Shown piece after piece: positions 1-8,937 of a DNA stretch of 64,000 nt. The stretch comes from Pseudomonas marginalis. GTDB taxonomy: Bacteria; Pseudomonadota; Gammaproteobacteria; Pseudomonadales; Pseudomonadaceae. The notes beneath the pieces are model-generated. The model saw only the letters and a list, made by a program, of their open reading frames with translations. It did no database searches and was not told the origin of the DNA. The stretch spans positions 5,996,001-6,060,000 of the forward strand of contig NZ_JALJWV010000001.1 in assembly GCF_024169655.1 (NCBI RefSeq), written 5' to 3'. Made by a program: the position numbers and the translations under genes. Each line of letters begins with the position of its first letter. Position 1 is the first letter of the stretch.

Positions 1-1
1 C

Positions 2-577
2 ATACTGGTTCTCGCAGGCTTCCTGGCGTTCCGTGGGTATATGGATATCAACCTGGTGGTGGTCGTTGCCTTTTTCGGCAGCTACGCCGGCGACCAGCTT
101 TGGTACTACATGGGGCGCAAACACGGCCGCAAACTGTTGGCGCGCAAGCCGCGCTGGCAATTGATGGGCGACAAGGCCCTGGAACATATCCGCAAGCACC
201 CGGATATCTGGGTGCTGAGCTTCCGCTTCGTCTACGGATTACGCACAGTGATGCCCGTGGCGATTGGCCTGTCCGGCTATCCGCCCTTGCGCTACCTGGT
301 GCTCAACGGCATTGGCGCGGCGGTGTGGGCGGCGGCGCTCGCCGCGGCGGCGTACCATTTTGGCGCGGTTCTGGAAGGCATGCTGGGCAGCATCAAGAAG
401 TACGAGCTGTGGGTGCTGGGTGCTTTGTTACTGCTGGGCCTGGCTCTCTGGCTGCGGCGGCGGTTCAAGAACGCGCGCATCGCCCGTCAAGCCTGTGCCG
501 ATGCAAAGGCCCAACTGGCCGCCACACACACGGGCGAGACCAGCCCGGTCGAGCCGACTAAGACGCCAGCCGAGTAA
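2..577 (+). CDS. DedA family membrane protein (5' end outside window)
   Basis: The reading frame is open from the first bases, so the start lies upstream of the window. The visible part begins in a hydrophobic stretch and carries the DedA signature region: GDQLWYYMGRKHGRKLL, then FRFVYGLRTVMPVAIGL with its conserved arginines, followed by two further membrane segments and a basic RRRF end. DedA/SNARE-associated proteins are inner-membrane undecaprenyl-phosphate or phospholipid carriers that help maintain the proton motive force. That role is known for the family, not shown here. The last 30 or so residues are polar and low in complexity. The gene converges on the downstream hydroxylase and overlaps its 3' end by about 20 bases. 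Confidence 0.85.
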   Translation: MLVLAGFLAFRGYMDINLVVVVAFFGSYAGDQLWYYMGRKHGRKLLARKPRWQLMGDKALEHIRKHPDIWVLSFRFVYGLRTVMPVAIGLSGYPPLRYLVLNGIGAAVWAAALAAAAYHFGAVLEGMLGSIKKYELWVLGALLLLGLALWLRRRFKNARIARQACADAKAQLAATHTGETSPVEPTKTPAE

Positions 578-1793
578 GCCGGCCTCTGCAACAGTAGAGG
601 CCCATCAGGCTCAGCAAGCTGTAGCTCAAAAGGCCCAGCCAGCCCAGGTGGCTGGCCGGCCATAGCCCGGCCAGCGGCGCCAGCCATACCAGCGGCACAT
701 TCAGCCCCAGGCGCACCAGCTCCGCCCTCAACGCCCACGGGCGGTTCTCCAGGGCGACGCCCAAGCTAAACAAGCCCAGCGCCATCGCACTCCAGCCCAG
801 CACCAGTGCCGTCGTGGGCAGCCCGTCCCCGACATTCATCAGATAACTGCCAAACCCCACATACACCGCAAATTGCAGGGCGACGTACACCTGTTGCCGC
901 GTATCCAGCGGCACCTCGAATTTGCGGAACTGGCTCAAATCCGGCTTGGCCAACGGGTAGTTGGCCTTCACATCGGCCGGCCGCCAACCGGTGCGCATGA
1001 ACCAGATACGCAGCTTGTCCCAGCGGCTTTGCGTGCGTCGCGCATCACTCCACAACTGCGCATAGAACTGCAGGTTGGCCCACAGCGGGTTCCAACTGGC
1101 CAAGGGGGTGGTGACGCCAAAGATCACCGGCTCGTTAGCGTCCTCTTCCTGGAACGAACCAAACAGTCGGTCCCAAATAATGAACACCCCGCCGTAGTTG
1201 CGATCCATGTAGAGAGCGTTCTGTGCATGGTGAGCCCGATGATTGGACGGTGTGACGAAGAACCACTCGAACCAACCGAGCTTGGGCACGTGGCGGGTGT
1301 GGACCCAGAATTGATACAGCAGGTTGAGCGAGGCTACGCTGATAAACACCAGCAGCGGCACGCCGAGCACGGCCAGGGGCAGGTAGAAGATCCAGCTCAG
1401 CAGAAAGCCGGTGCTGGTCTGGCGCAAGGCGGTGGTGAGGTTGTAGTCCTCGCTCTGGTGATGCACCGAGTGCGCGGCCCACAGGATATTGCGCTCATGC
1501 CCGCAGCGATGCAGCCAGTAGTAGCAGAAGTCGTAGAACACAAAGGCGAACACCCAGGTCCAGACGCTCTGGGCCGACAGCTCAAGCAGCGCCAGGTGCT
1601 TGAGGGCGAACGCGTAGGTCAGCAGCCCCACGCCCTTGGTCAGCAGCCCGGTGGTGGTGGACAGCACGCCGGTGCTGAGGCTGTTGATGGCATCCGCCAC
1701 CCGGTAGTTACGCTCCCCGCGCCAACGGTCGGCGAGCAGTTCAACCACGATCAAGGCGATGAAAAACGGCACCGCGTAAGGCACGAAGTCCAT
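558..1793 (-). CDS. Sterol desaturase / fatty acid hydroxylase superfamily membrane protein
   Basis: This 411-residue multi-pass membrane protein has the three histidine clusters that bind the di-iron centre of this superfamily: HRCGH at about residue 95, HSVHH at about 108 and HRAHH at about 185. Members hydroxylate or desaturate lipids at the membrane, and bacterial ones of this length resemble alkylglycerol monooxygenase-like proteins. After the catalytic half, at least four hydrophobic helices extend the C-terminus well beyond a minimal hydroxylase of roughly 250–300 residues. The substrate cannot be read from the sequence. It is transcribed alone and divergently from elbB across a gap of about 115 bases. 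Confidence 0.85.
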   Translation of the reverse strand: MDFVPYAVPFFIALIVVELLADRWRGERNYRVADAINSLSTGVLSTTTGLLTKGVGLLTYAFALKHLALLELSAQSVWTWVFAFVFYDFCYYWLHRCGHERNILWAAHSVHHQSEDYNLTTALRQTSTGFLLSWIFYLPLAVLGVPLLVFISVASLNLLYQFWVHTRHVPKLGWFEWFFVTPSNHRAHHAQNALYMDRNYGGVFIIWDRLFGSFQEEDANEPVIFGVTTPLASWNPLWANLQFYAQLWSDARRTQSRWDKLRIWFMRTGWRPADVKANYPLAKPDLSQFRKFEVPLDTRQQVYVALQFAVYVGFGSYLMNVGDGLPTTALVLGWSAMALGLFSLGVALENRPWALRAELVRLGLNVPLVWLAPLAGLWPASHLGWLGLLSYSLLSLMGLYCCRGRLTRLAS

Positions 1794-1908
1794 GGGCTAG
1801 TCCGGTCTGTTTTTATTGCATCAAGATTAGGTGCTGCGGCGGGAGTTCCCATTGGCAACAGATGACAAATTAGTAGACATTTAACGCCATGAATCAGGAG
1901 AAATGCCC

Positions 1909-2574
1909 ATGAGCAAAAAGATTGCAGTGATCCTTTCCGGCTGTGGCGTGTACGACGGCGCAGAAATCCACGAAAGCGTGATCACGCTGCTGCGCCTGGA
2001 TCAGCGCGGCGCTCAGGTCCAATGCTTTGCCCCCGACATTGCGCAGTTGCACGTGATCAACCACCTCACGGGCGAAGAAATGCCCGAGTCGCGCAATGTG
2101 CTGGTGGAGTCCGCCCGCATTGCTCGGGGCGAGGTGAAGGACATTGGTGAAGCCAACGCCGAGGACTTCGACGCGTTGATCGTGCCTGGCGGATTTGGCG
2201 CGGCGAAGAACCTGTCGAACTTTGCCAGTGAAGGTGCCGGTTGCAGCCTCAACCCGCAGGTATTGGCGCTGGCCGAAGCCTTTGTCGAAGCGGGCAAGCC
2301 GCTGGGGCTGATCTGCATCTCGCCGGCCCTGGCCGCGAAGATCTATGGCCCGGGCGTGACCTGCACCATCGGCAACGATACCGACACCGCCGCCGCCCTG
2401 GACAAGATGGGCGCCCACCACCAGGAATGTACGGTGGAGGATATCGTCGAAGACACGGCGCGCAAGCTGGTCAGCACGCCGGCCTATATGCTTGGCAAGA
2501 ACATCAGTGAAGTCGCATCAGGCATCAACAAGCTGGTGGATCGGGTGCTTGAGCTGACCCATGAGAACGACTAA
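1909..2574 (+). CDS. elbB: Isoprenoid biosynthesis glyoxalase ElbB
   Basis: The product is a 221-residue DJ-1/PfpI-like protein. It begins MSKKIAVILSGCGVYDGAEI and has the nucleophile-elbow segment GLICISPALAA, whose cysteine corresponds to the catalytic residue of the class I glutamine amidotransferase-like fold. E. coli ElbB is a glyoxalase named for an effect on isoprenoid synthesis. An AGGAG site at 1896–1900 lies 8 bases from the ATG at 1909 but only 2 from the ATG at 1903, so the downstream start is preferred. Length and order are as expected for the family. Confidence 0.92.
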   Translation: MSKKIAVILSGCGVYDGAEIHESVITLLRLDQRGAQVQCFAPDIAQLHVINHLTGEEMPESRNVLVESARIARGEVKDIGEANAEDFDALIVPGGFGAAKNLSNFASEGAGCSLNPQVLALAEAFVEAGKPLGLICISPALAAKIYGPGVTCTIGNDTDTAAALDKMGAHHQECTVEDIVEDTARKLVSTPAYMLGKNISEVASGINKLVDRVLELTHEND

Positions 2575-3026
2575 TCGGCCCGCATCAAGCGCGTAAGGAG
2601 GCGGTCGAGTGAGTTGGCAAACGCTTGCTTGTCCTTTTCCCCATGGGGCGGTGGACCACCGCCCATCTGGCCTTGCTCACGCAGATCGGTGAACAGGTTG
2701 CGTACCGCCAACCGCTCACTCATGTTCTGCGGGCTGAACTCCTTGCCACGCGGGTCGAGCGCCGTCACGCCGTTCTTCACCAGGCGGTCGGCCAAGGGTA
2801 CATCGCTGCAGATCACCAACTCGCCGGGCACCGCGTGCTCCACCAGGTAGTCATCCGCTGCGTCCGGGCCGCTGGGCACCACGATCAGCTTCACGCAGGC
2901 AAAGCTCGGCTTGATCTGGCTCTGCCCGGCCACCAGCACCACCTCGAACTGACGCTTGAGGGCGAACTTCACCACCTGGTCCTTGGCCGCCCGCGGGCAG
3001 GCGTCGGCGTCGATCCATACGCGCAT
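2571..3026 (-). CDS. YaiI/YqxD family protein (UPF0178, DUF188)
   Basis: This is a 151-residue protein starting MRVWIDADACPRAAKDQ, the hallmark N-terminus of the YaiI/YqxD family, with the later conserved SDVPLADRLVKNG segment. The fold is predicted to be PIN/NYN nuclease-like, and the early WIDADACP acidic residues would be the metal-binding positions. No enzymatic role is firmly established for the family. Its 3' end overlaps the end of elbB by 4 bases, tail to tail. It lies 2 bases after the FTR1 permease stop on the same strand, so the two may be cotranscribed. Confidence 0.9.
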   Translation of the reverse strand: MRVWIDADACPRAAKDQVVKFALKRQFEVVLVAGQSQIKPSFACVKLIVVPSGPDAADDYLVEHAVPGELVICSDVPLADRLVKNGVTALDPRGKEFSPQNMSERLAVRNLFTDLREQGQMGGGPPPHGEKDKQAFANSLDRLLTRLMRAD

Positions 3027-3028
3027 GC

Positions 3029-4924
3029 CTATGCCGCCAACCGGCGCTTGTCGGCGATCCGACTGCGGCCGTACATCACCACAATCGCCAGAATCGCGAC
3101 AACCTGCGCACTCAACGAGTAGGCATCGGCGTGGATACCCAGCCAGTCGAAGTCAAAGAATGCCACCGGCCGCGTGCCGAAGATGCCGGCTTCCTGCAAC
3201 GCCTTCACGCCGTGCCCGGCGAACACCACCGACAACGCACACAGCAACGCCGCGTTGATCCCGAAGAACAGCGCCAATGGCAGCTTCGCCGAACCGCGCA
3301 GGATCACCCACGCCAGGCCCACCAGCAGCACCAGCGCCGTGGCGCCACCCGCCAGCACAGCGTTGTGCCCGGCCGGGCCGGCTTGCAGCCACAGGGTTTC
3401 GTAGAACAGGATCACTTCGAACAGCTCGCGGTACACCGAGAAGAACGCCAGCAGCGCGAAGCCGAAACGCCCACCGCCGCCCACCAGGCTGCTCTTGATG
3501 TAGTCCTGCCAGGCCGCTGCGTGGCGGCGGTCGTGCATCCACACGCCGAGCCACAGCACCATCACACTGGCAAACAACGCCGTGCAGCCTTCGAGCAATT
3601 CGCGCTGGGCGCCACTCACATCGATCACATAGGCGGCCAACGCCCAGGTGGCCAAGCCGGCCACCAAGGCCAAGCCCCAGCCGGTGTTCACGCTGCGCAC
3701 CGCCGATTCCTGGCCGGTGTTACGCAGGAAGGCGAGGATCGCCGCCAGCACCAGGATCGCTTCCAGACCTTCGCGCAGCAGGATCAGCAAGCCTGAGATA
3801 AAACTCAACGACCAGCTCAGGCCATCGCTGCCCAACAAGCTGGCAGATTCGCTGAGCTTGCCCTTGGCCGCGTCCAGGCGCTGCTGCACCTGTTCGAGCG
3901 GCAAGCCGTCCTGCAACGACTGCCGGTAGGCCATCAGGGCCTTCTCGGTGTCCTTGCGCACGTTGGCGTTGACGTTGTCCAGGGAGCTTTCCACCAGCTC
4001 GAAGCCTTCAAGATACGCCGCTACCGACAGGTCGTAGGCTTGCTCGTGATCGCCGTTGCGGAACGCCGCAAGGCTCTTGTCGAGGGTCGCGGCGGTGTAG
4101 TCGAGCAACTGCGCCGGGCCGCGCTTGACCTGCGGCGGCTGGGCACGCTGGGCGCGGAACGTCGCCGCAGCGGCTGGGCCGTTGGCGGCCAGCACTTCAT
4201 TCGGGGTCTGACGGGCCAGGTCGGCGAGGTTGAAGGGCTGCGCGCTTTTCGCGGCAGCCGGGTCGGCCGTGAAGCTGGCGATATAGGTGGCCAGGTCCCA
4301 GCGCTGGCGGTCGTCGAGTTGGTCGGCGAAGGACGGCATGTCCGTGCCTTCGACGCCCAGGCCCAGCGCGTTGTAGATCGCATAAAGGCTCAGGCGGTCC
4401 AGGCGCTCAGCGTTCTGCAGGTTCGCCGGCGGCGGCGTCATCCCCACACCCGCCGGGCCATCACCGGCTCCGGCCGTGCCGTGGCAGACCGAGCAGTGCT
4501 GCGCATACAGCGGTGCGCCGCGTGTCGGGTCGGGCGTAATCGCCGGGGCCTGGCTGACTTCATATGCCGCCGCCAGCTTGGCGCCCAACTGCCGGGACTG
4601 GCGGGCCACACTGGCGCCGTCCTGACGAGCGGTCACGGCGGCGACCAGTTCATCGACCCCTTTGACCAGTTCTGCGCGCTCGGGCTTGGAAGGTAGCTCA
4701 GCCACCAGGCCCTGCAACACCCCCAGAAACTCCACCTGTTCACGGTATTCCGACTCATCGATGACCTTGCCCGCCGCTACCGTCGGCGGGTAATCCGCGC
4801 CGATGTAGTCCAGCAAATGCAGGGCTTTCGTGGCGCCCTCGGCAGGTGCAGCCAACAGGTTGAAGCTGCACGACATCAACGCCGGCAATAGCAGCCAGGC
4901 GAAAAAACGGAAGGGGGCAGTCAT
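3029..4924 (-). CDS. FTR1 family iron permease fused to a cytochrome c domain
   Basis: This 631-residue protein has an N-terminal signal sequence (about residues 1–26). It is followed by a class I cytochrome c domain with the haem motif CSVCH at 144–148 and a likely Met ligand in GTDMPSF at about 196. A helical linker follows, then a seven-helix FTR1 permease with the paired motifs REGLE at 384–388 and RELFE at 499–503, which carry the acidic residues that move iron. FTR1 proteins import ferrous or ferric iron after oxidation, and the periplasmic haem domain suggests electron transfer coupled to transport. No EfeO or EfeB partner gene is adjacent. I saw no clear Fur box upstream. Confidence 0.88.
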   Translation of the reverse strand: MTAPFRFFAWLLLPALMSCSFNLLAAPAEGATKALHLLDYIGADYPPTVAAGKVIDESEYREQVEFLGVLQGLVAELPSKPERAELVKGVDELVAAVTARQDGASVARQSRQLGAKLAAAYEVSQAPAITPDPTRGAPLYAQHCSVCHGTAGAGDGPAGVGMTPPPANLQNAERLDRLSLYAIYNALGLGVEGTDMPSFADQLDDRQRWDLATYIASFTADPAAAKSAQPFNLADLARQTPNEVLAANGPAAAATFRAQRAQPPQVKRGPAQLLDYTAATLDKSLAAFRNGDHEQAYDLSVAAYLEGFELVESSLDNVNANVRKDTEKALMAYRQSLQDGLPLEQVQQRLDAAKGKLSESASLLGSDGLSWSLSFISGLLILLREGLEAILVLAAILAFLRNTGQESAVRSVNTGWGLALVAGLATWALAAYVIDVSGAQRELLEGCTALFASVMVLWLGVWMHDRRHAAAWQDYIKSSLVGGGGRFGFALLAFFSVYRELFEVILFYETLWLQAGPAGHNAVLAGGATALVLLVGLAWVILRGSAKLPLALFFGINAALLCALSVVFAGHGVKALQEAGIFGTRPVAFFDFDWLGIHADAYSLSAQVVAILAIVVMYGRSRIADKRRLAA

Positions 4925-5092
4925 GAATGAATCTCAAAGAGAAATACGAAGTAACACATTGTTGAGCTTTATTAGGTTTGACTCAAGGTGTAAGTGATTT
5001 GTATTTGGAGTAACGGAGCCGATTCAGCGGCGGCAATGGCGCCAGGCCCGACGATTTTGCGCTGAACTCAACGCGCACAGACAACGCAAAAC

Positions 5093-5187
5093 AAATGTGG
5101 GAGCGGGCTTGCTCGCGATAGCGGTGGGTCAGCCGACTGACTCGGTGACTGACACTCCGCTATCGCGAGCAAGCCCGCTCCCACATT
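5093..5187. repeat. REPIN (paired REP sequences), perfect 31-bp stem
   Basis: Two inverted arms, 5094–5124 and 5157–5187, are exact reverse complements over 31 bases with a 32-base loop. The outer part reads AATGTGGGAGCGGGCTTGCT. The layout matches the REP doublets (REPINs) of fluorescens-group pseudomonads, which are mobilised by RAYT transposases. It sits between the FTR1 gene and the LysE-type exporter gene, downstream of the latter, where it could also act as a transcription terminator or mRNA end. No RAYT gene is in the window. Confidence 0.85.
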
Positions 5188-5218
5188 GTCGATTCGGTTT
5201 CTTCAGCCCGGTCCGGGT

Positions 5219-5851
5219 TCAAGCCGTTGCGCGATGCAAACTGGCCAGGAAACCCGCTGCGCCCACGAACAACCCGGCAAACGTGCGGTTCATGCGTTTT
5301 TGCTGCTTGGGCGTGCGCAACAGGCGCAAGACTTTCGACGCCAAGCCGGTATAGCCCGCCATCACGATCATATCGACGCTGATCATCGTCGCGCCGAGGA
5401 TCAGGTACTGGGTCAGCAGCGGGGCCTGCGGGTTCACGAACTGCGGCAACACCGCGAGCATGAACACCAGCGCCTTGGGGTTGCTGGCGTTGACCAGAAA
5501 CCCCCGGAACATCATCGCCATCGGCTTGCCGATCGGGCGCACGGCGCCGTCATCGGTCATGTCCATGGGCAGCGCGCGCCACTGCTTGACGGCCAGGTAC
5601 ACCAGGTACGCCACGCCAAACCATTTGATCGCATAGAACGCGGTGGACGACGCCGCCAGAATGGCCCCCAGCCCGCCCGCCACCACGGCAATCTGCATCG
5701 CCAGGCCGATTTGCAGGCCGATGGCGTTCCAGTAACCGCGCAGGAAACCGTATTGCAGGCCGCTGGACATCGAGGCGATGGCGCCTGCGCCAGGGGAAAG
5801 GGAAATGATCCAACTGGCGAGGAAAAAGGCCAGCCATGTGTCGAGTGCCAT
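5219..5851 (-). CDS. LysE/RhtB family amino acid exporter
   Basis: The product has 210 residues and about six transmembrane helices. It starts MALDTWLAFFLASWIISLSPG, the conserved first helix of the LysE/RhtB family with its SPG turn, followed by GAGAIASMSSGLQYG. Family members export lysine, homoserine, threonine or related amino acids across the inner membrane. The exact substrate is not visible. The gene is flanked by a REPIN at its 3' side and an MscS gene upstream, separated by about 90 bases, and is probably its own transcription unit. Confidence 0.9.
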   Translation of the reverse strand: MALDTWLAFFLASWIISLSPGAGAIASMSSGLQYGFLRGYWNAIGLQIGLAMQIAVVAGGLGAILAASSTAFYAIKWFGVAYLVYLAVKQWRALPMDMTDDGAVRPIGKPMAMMFRGFLVNASNPKALVFMLAVLPQFVNPQAPLLTQYLILGATMISVDMIVMAGYTGLASKVLRLLRTPKQQKRMNRTFAGLFVGAAGFLASLHRATA

Positions 5852-5939
5852 TGCACACCTCAGCAGCGAGTTTGCGGTTGTGCCTTAAGCTAACTCTGCC
5901 GACCGAATGCTGGCTATAGATTTTTACAAGATGTGAACG

Positions 5940-6512
5940 CTAGCGCTCGCCCGGCATCACCGCACTGTCGCGCCAGCGTCGCACCGAGCGTTGGAAGAAC
6001 AGGCTATTGGGCACCTGCACCGTCACGCCGCCGGTCCCCGCCTCTTCCACTTCGATCAGCGTGGTGTAAAGCAGATTGATCGCCACGACGCGGCCCTTCA
6101 CACCCGGTTTGTCGACGGTGTCCACCAACTCGACGATGTCACCCAGGCGGAACGGCCCGACGGTGAAGATCAGGATCGCGCACAACAGGTTGGACAACAC
6201 CGACCACATGGCGAAGAACGCCACCGCCGCCACCGCGACGAACCCCGACAGCGCGGTCCACAACACCGTGGCGGACACGCCCAGGCGGCCCAGCACGAAG
6301 ATCAGCGCACTGCCCATGATCAGCCAGCGCAAGCCGCCGCGCAGCGGCATCAACAATTGCGGCGGGAAGGGATAGCGCTCACCCAGTCGGGTCAGGCCCT
6401 TGGCGACAAACCGCTGGGTAAGGTAGCCCGCCAGCAGGATCAGCAGGACTTGCACGCTGATCCACACAGGCTCGACCCATTGCGCCGGCAGCGGCAGTTG
6501 CAGCGCCTCCAT
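5940..6512 (-). CDS. Small mechanosensitive ion channel, MscS family
   Basis: The product is a short (190-residue) MscS-type channel. It has two leading transmembrane helices, then the pore helix segment with small residues (SGFVAVAAVAFFAMWSVLSN), then the GPFRLGDIVEL start of the beta domain. The large C-terminal alpha/beta cage of full MscS (286 residues in E. coli) is truncated, which is common in this subgroup. It would open under membrane tension to release solutes. The ATG overlaps the stop codon of the upstream ABC-F gene by one base (TGATG), so the two are probably translationally coupled. Confidence 0.85.
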   Translation of the reverse strand: MEALQLPLPAQWVEPVWISVQVLLILLAGYLTQRFVAKGLTRLGERYPFPPQLLMPLRGGLRWLIMGSALIFVLGRLGVSATVLWTALSGFVAVAAVAFFAMWSVLSNLLCAILIFTVGPFRLGDIVELVDTVDKPGVKGRVVAINLLYTTLIEVEEAGTGGVTVQVPNSLFFQRSVRRWRDSAVMPGER

Positions 6513-8422
6513 CAGGACAGCGCCTCCAGCTCCGCTTGCAGGCTTTCGAGCAGTTCGAGGGCTTCCATCCAGCTTTCCTCCAACTGGCCTTCACGGACCT
6601 TGAGCTTGGCCTGCTCGGCCAGCAGATCGCGCAGCTCATCCTTGCGTGCGGCTTCGTACACGGCACTGTCGCCCAGGCTGGTCTCGATCTTGGCCAGACG
6701 TTCGTGGACCTTGCCCAACTCGGCTTCCAGCTTGTCAGCGTCGCGCTTGTGCGGCGCCAACTGCTGGCGCAGGGCGGCAGCGGCCTGGCGCTGGGCCTTC
6801 TTGTCGGTTTTGTCCGGGTTGACCGGCGTGTTGCTGGTCGGCGCGTTGCGCAGGCGGTAATCCGTCAGCCAGCGTGCGTAGTCTTCGAGGTCGCCGTCGA
6901 ACTCTTCGACTTTGCCATCGGCCACCAGCAGGAAGTTGTCGGTGGTGCTCTTGAGCAAGTGGCGATCGTGAGACACCACCAGTACCGCACCACTGAATTC
7001 CTGCAACGCCATGGTCAGCGCCAGGCGCATTTCCAGGTCGAGGTGGTTGGTCGGTTCGTCGAGCAGCAACAGGTTCGGCCGGCCCCAGGCGATCAGCGCC
7101 AGGGCCAGGCGGGCTTTTTCGCCGCCGGAGAAGTTCAGCACCGGCTCATCGATGCGCGCACCACGGAAGTCGAAACCGCCGAGGAAGTCGCGCAGAGTCT
7201 GCTCGCGCTCGGTCGGCGCCAGGCGCTGCAAGTGCAGCAACGGGCTGGCCTTGGCGTCCAGGGAGTCCAACTGATGCTGGGCGAAGTAGCCCACCACCAG
7301 GTTCTCGCCACGGGTCAGGCGACCGGCCAGGGGTTGCAGCTCGCCCGACAGGTTCTTGATCAGCGTCGACTTGCCCGCGCCGTTCGGTCCGAGCAGGCCA
7401 ATACGCGCGCCCGGCGTGAGTTGCAGTTTGACCTTCTCGAGGATGGTTTTATCGCCATAGCCCAGGCGTGCATCGGACAGATCGAGCAACGGGCTGGAGA
7501 TTTTCACCGATTCGCGGAACACGAAATCGAAGGGCGAATCGACGTGAGCCGCCGACAGTTCTTCCATGCGTTCCAGCGCCTTGATCCGGCTCTGGGCCTG
7601 GCGGGCCTTGGTGGCCTGGGCCTTGAACCGGGCGATGTAGCTTTCCATGTGCGCGCGCTGCGCCTGCTGCTTCTCGAACGCCTGCTGTTGCTGGGCCAGG
7701 CGTTCGGCGCGGGCGCGCTCGAACGCACTGTAGCCGCCACGGTAGAGGGTGATTTTCTTCTGTTCGACGTGGGCGATGTTGTCGACCACGGCGTCGAGGA
7801 AATCCCGGTCGTGGGAAATCAGCAGCAAGGTGCCTTGATAGTTCTTGAGGAAATCCTCCAGCCACAGGATCGCATCGAGGTCCAAGTGGTTGGTCGGTTC
7901 GTCGAGCAACAGCAAGTCCGAGGGGCACATCAGTGCCTGGGCCAGGTTCAGGCGCATGCGCCAGCCGCCGGAGAAGTCGGCGACCGGGCGGTCCATCTGT
8001 TCGTTGGTAAAGCCAAGGCCGGCGAGCATCTTGCGCGCACGGGCGTCGGCGGTGTAGCCGTCGGCGCTGTCCAGTTCCGCGTGCAGGCGAGCCTGAGCGG
8101 CGCCGTCCTGGGCTTTCTCGGCCGCGGCCAGGTCGTGTTGCACCTGGCGCAGACGCAGGTCGCCATCGAGCACGTAGTCGATCGCGATGCGGTCCAGGGT
8201 GTCGATCTCCTGGCGCATATGGGCGATGCGCCAGTCGGCCGGCAGCAAGCAGTCCCCGGAGTCCGGGGTCAGCTCACCCAGCAACAGGGCGAACAACGTG
8301 GATTTGCCGGCGCCATTGGCACCGATCAGGCCGGCTTTGTGACCGGCGTGCAGGGTCAGCTCGGCGTCTTCAAGAAGACGTTGCGGGCCACGCTGTAATG
8401 TTAGGCTTTGAAGTCGGATCAT
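6512..8422 (-). CDS. ABC-F family ATPase (YheS-like ribosome-associated factor)
   Basis: This 636-residue protein has two ABC ATPase domains in tandem and no membrane segments. The first has Walker A GANGAGKST (residues 34–42), signature FSGGWRMRLNLAQAL and Walker B LLLLDEPTNHLDLD. The second has GPNGAGKST, NFSGGEKARLALAL and LLLLDEPTNHLDLE. A charged linker separates the two domains and a coiled coil rich in E, A and L ends the protein. This architecture defines ABC-F translation factors, and the C-terminal coiled coil points to the YheS/Uup side rather than EttA. It is likely to act on stalled ribosomes. Resistance-type function is not indicated. Confidence 0.9.
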   Translation of the reverse strand: MIRLQSLTLQRGPQRLLEDAELTLHAGHKAGLIGANGAGKSTLFALLLGELTPDSGDCLLPADWRIAHMRQEIDTLDRIAIDYVLDGDLRLRQVQHDLAAAEKAQDGAAQARLHAELDSADGYTADARARKMLAGLGFTNEQMDRPVADFSGGWRMRLNLAQALMCPSDLLLLDEPTNHLDLDAILWLEDFLKNYQGTLLLISHDRDFLDAVVDNIAHVEQKKITLYRGGYSAFERARAERLAQQQQAFEKQQAQRAHMESYIARFKAQATKARQAQSRIKALERMEELSAAHVDSPFDFVFRESVKISSPLLDLSDARLGYGDKTILEKVKLQLTPGARIGLLGPNGAGKSTLIKNLSGELQPLAGRLTRGENLVVGYFAQHQLDSLDAKASPLLHLQRLAPTEREQTLRDFLGGFDFRGARIDEPVLNFSGGEKARLALALIAWGRPNLLLLDEPTNHLDLEMRLALTMALQEFSGAVLVVSHDRHLLKSTTDNFLLVADGKVEEFDGDLEDYARWLTDYRLRNAPTSNTPVNPDKTDKKAQRQAAAALRQQLAPHKRDADKLEAELGKVHERLAKIETSLGDSAVYEAARKDELRDLLAEQAKLKVREGQLEESWMEALELLESLQAELEALS

Positions 8423-8472
8423 AATGGCGGCGGAGTCTACCAGCTTCGTTGGCCGCTGGCTTGGGTGTGAAT

Positions 8473-8937
8473 ATGTGCGCTGACCTGTGGAGCTTTGCCC
8501 TCTCGACTTACGCCCGCCCGGGCGTCGAGGCCGCGTGCCTGCGTTTGCAGGAACAAGGCGCGGATGTGTGCCTGTTGCTCTGCGGGGCGTGGCTGGAACG
8601 GCGCGGCGTGGCGCTGACGCTTGAACGCACGCAGGCGCTGAGGCAAATCGCCGAGCCGTGGCAATCGCAAGTCGTTGAACCGTTGCGACAGGTGCGTAGG
8701 CAATGGCGGGCCGTGGCGCAGCAGGATCAGCCCTTGGCGGCGTTACGGGAGCGGGTCAAGGCCCTGGAGCTGGAGGCGGAACGCGAGTTGCTGACACGCC
8801 TGGCAACGCTGGCAACAGCATGGCCGACAGGCGAAGTGATGGGTCAACGATGGCTGGAAGGACTGGCGGCCGAGGGAGCCGCCAACCTTGACCACGACGC
8901 GCTGCAGCAGATGCGCGTCGCAGTCACCGGCGCTTAG
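8473..8937 (+). CDS. TIGR02444 family conserved protein (DUF2390)
   Basis: The product is a 154-residue soluble protein starting MCADLWSFALSTYARPGVEAA, followed by GADVCLLLCGAWLE, which I recognise as the TIGR02444 family of pseudomonads and relatives. Function is unknown. A longer reading from a TTG at 8449 is possible, but the ATG at 8473 fits the family N-terminus. It is divergent from the ABC-F gene and converges on algP, whose last codons overlap this stop by 4 bases. This position next to algP is conserved in Pseudomonas. Confidence 0.8.
   Translation: MCADLWSFALSTYARPGVEAACLRLQEQGADVCLLLCGAWLERRGVALTLERTQALRQIAEPWQSQVVEPLRQVRRQWRAVAQQDQPLAALRERVKALELEAERELLTRLATLATAWPTGEVMGQRWLEGLAAEGAANLDHDALQQMRVAVTGA

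Noticed and set aside
6536..8398. A 620-codon open frame on the plus strand across the ABC-F gene
   Set aside because: It is a reverse-strand shadow of the ABC-F ATPase with low-complexity Q, V and G composition, no family motif and no ribosome binding site.
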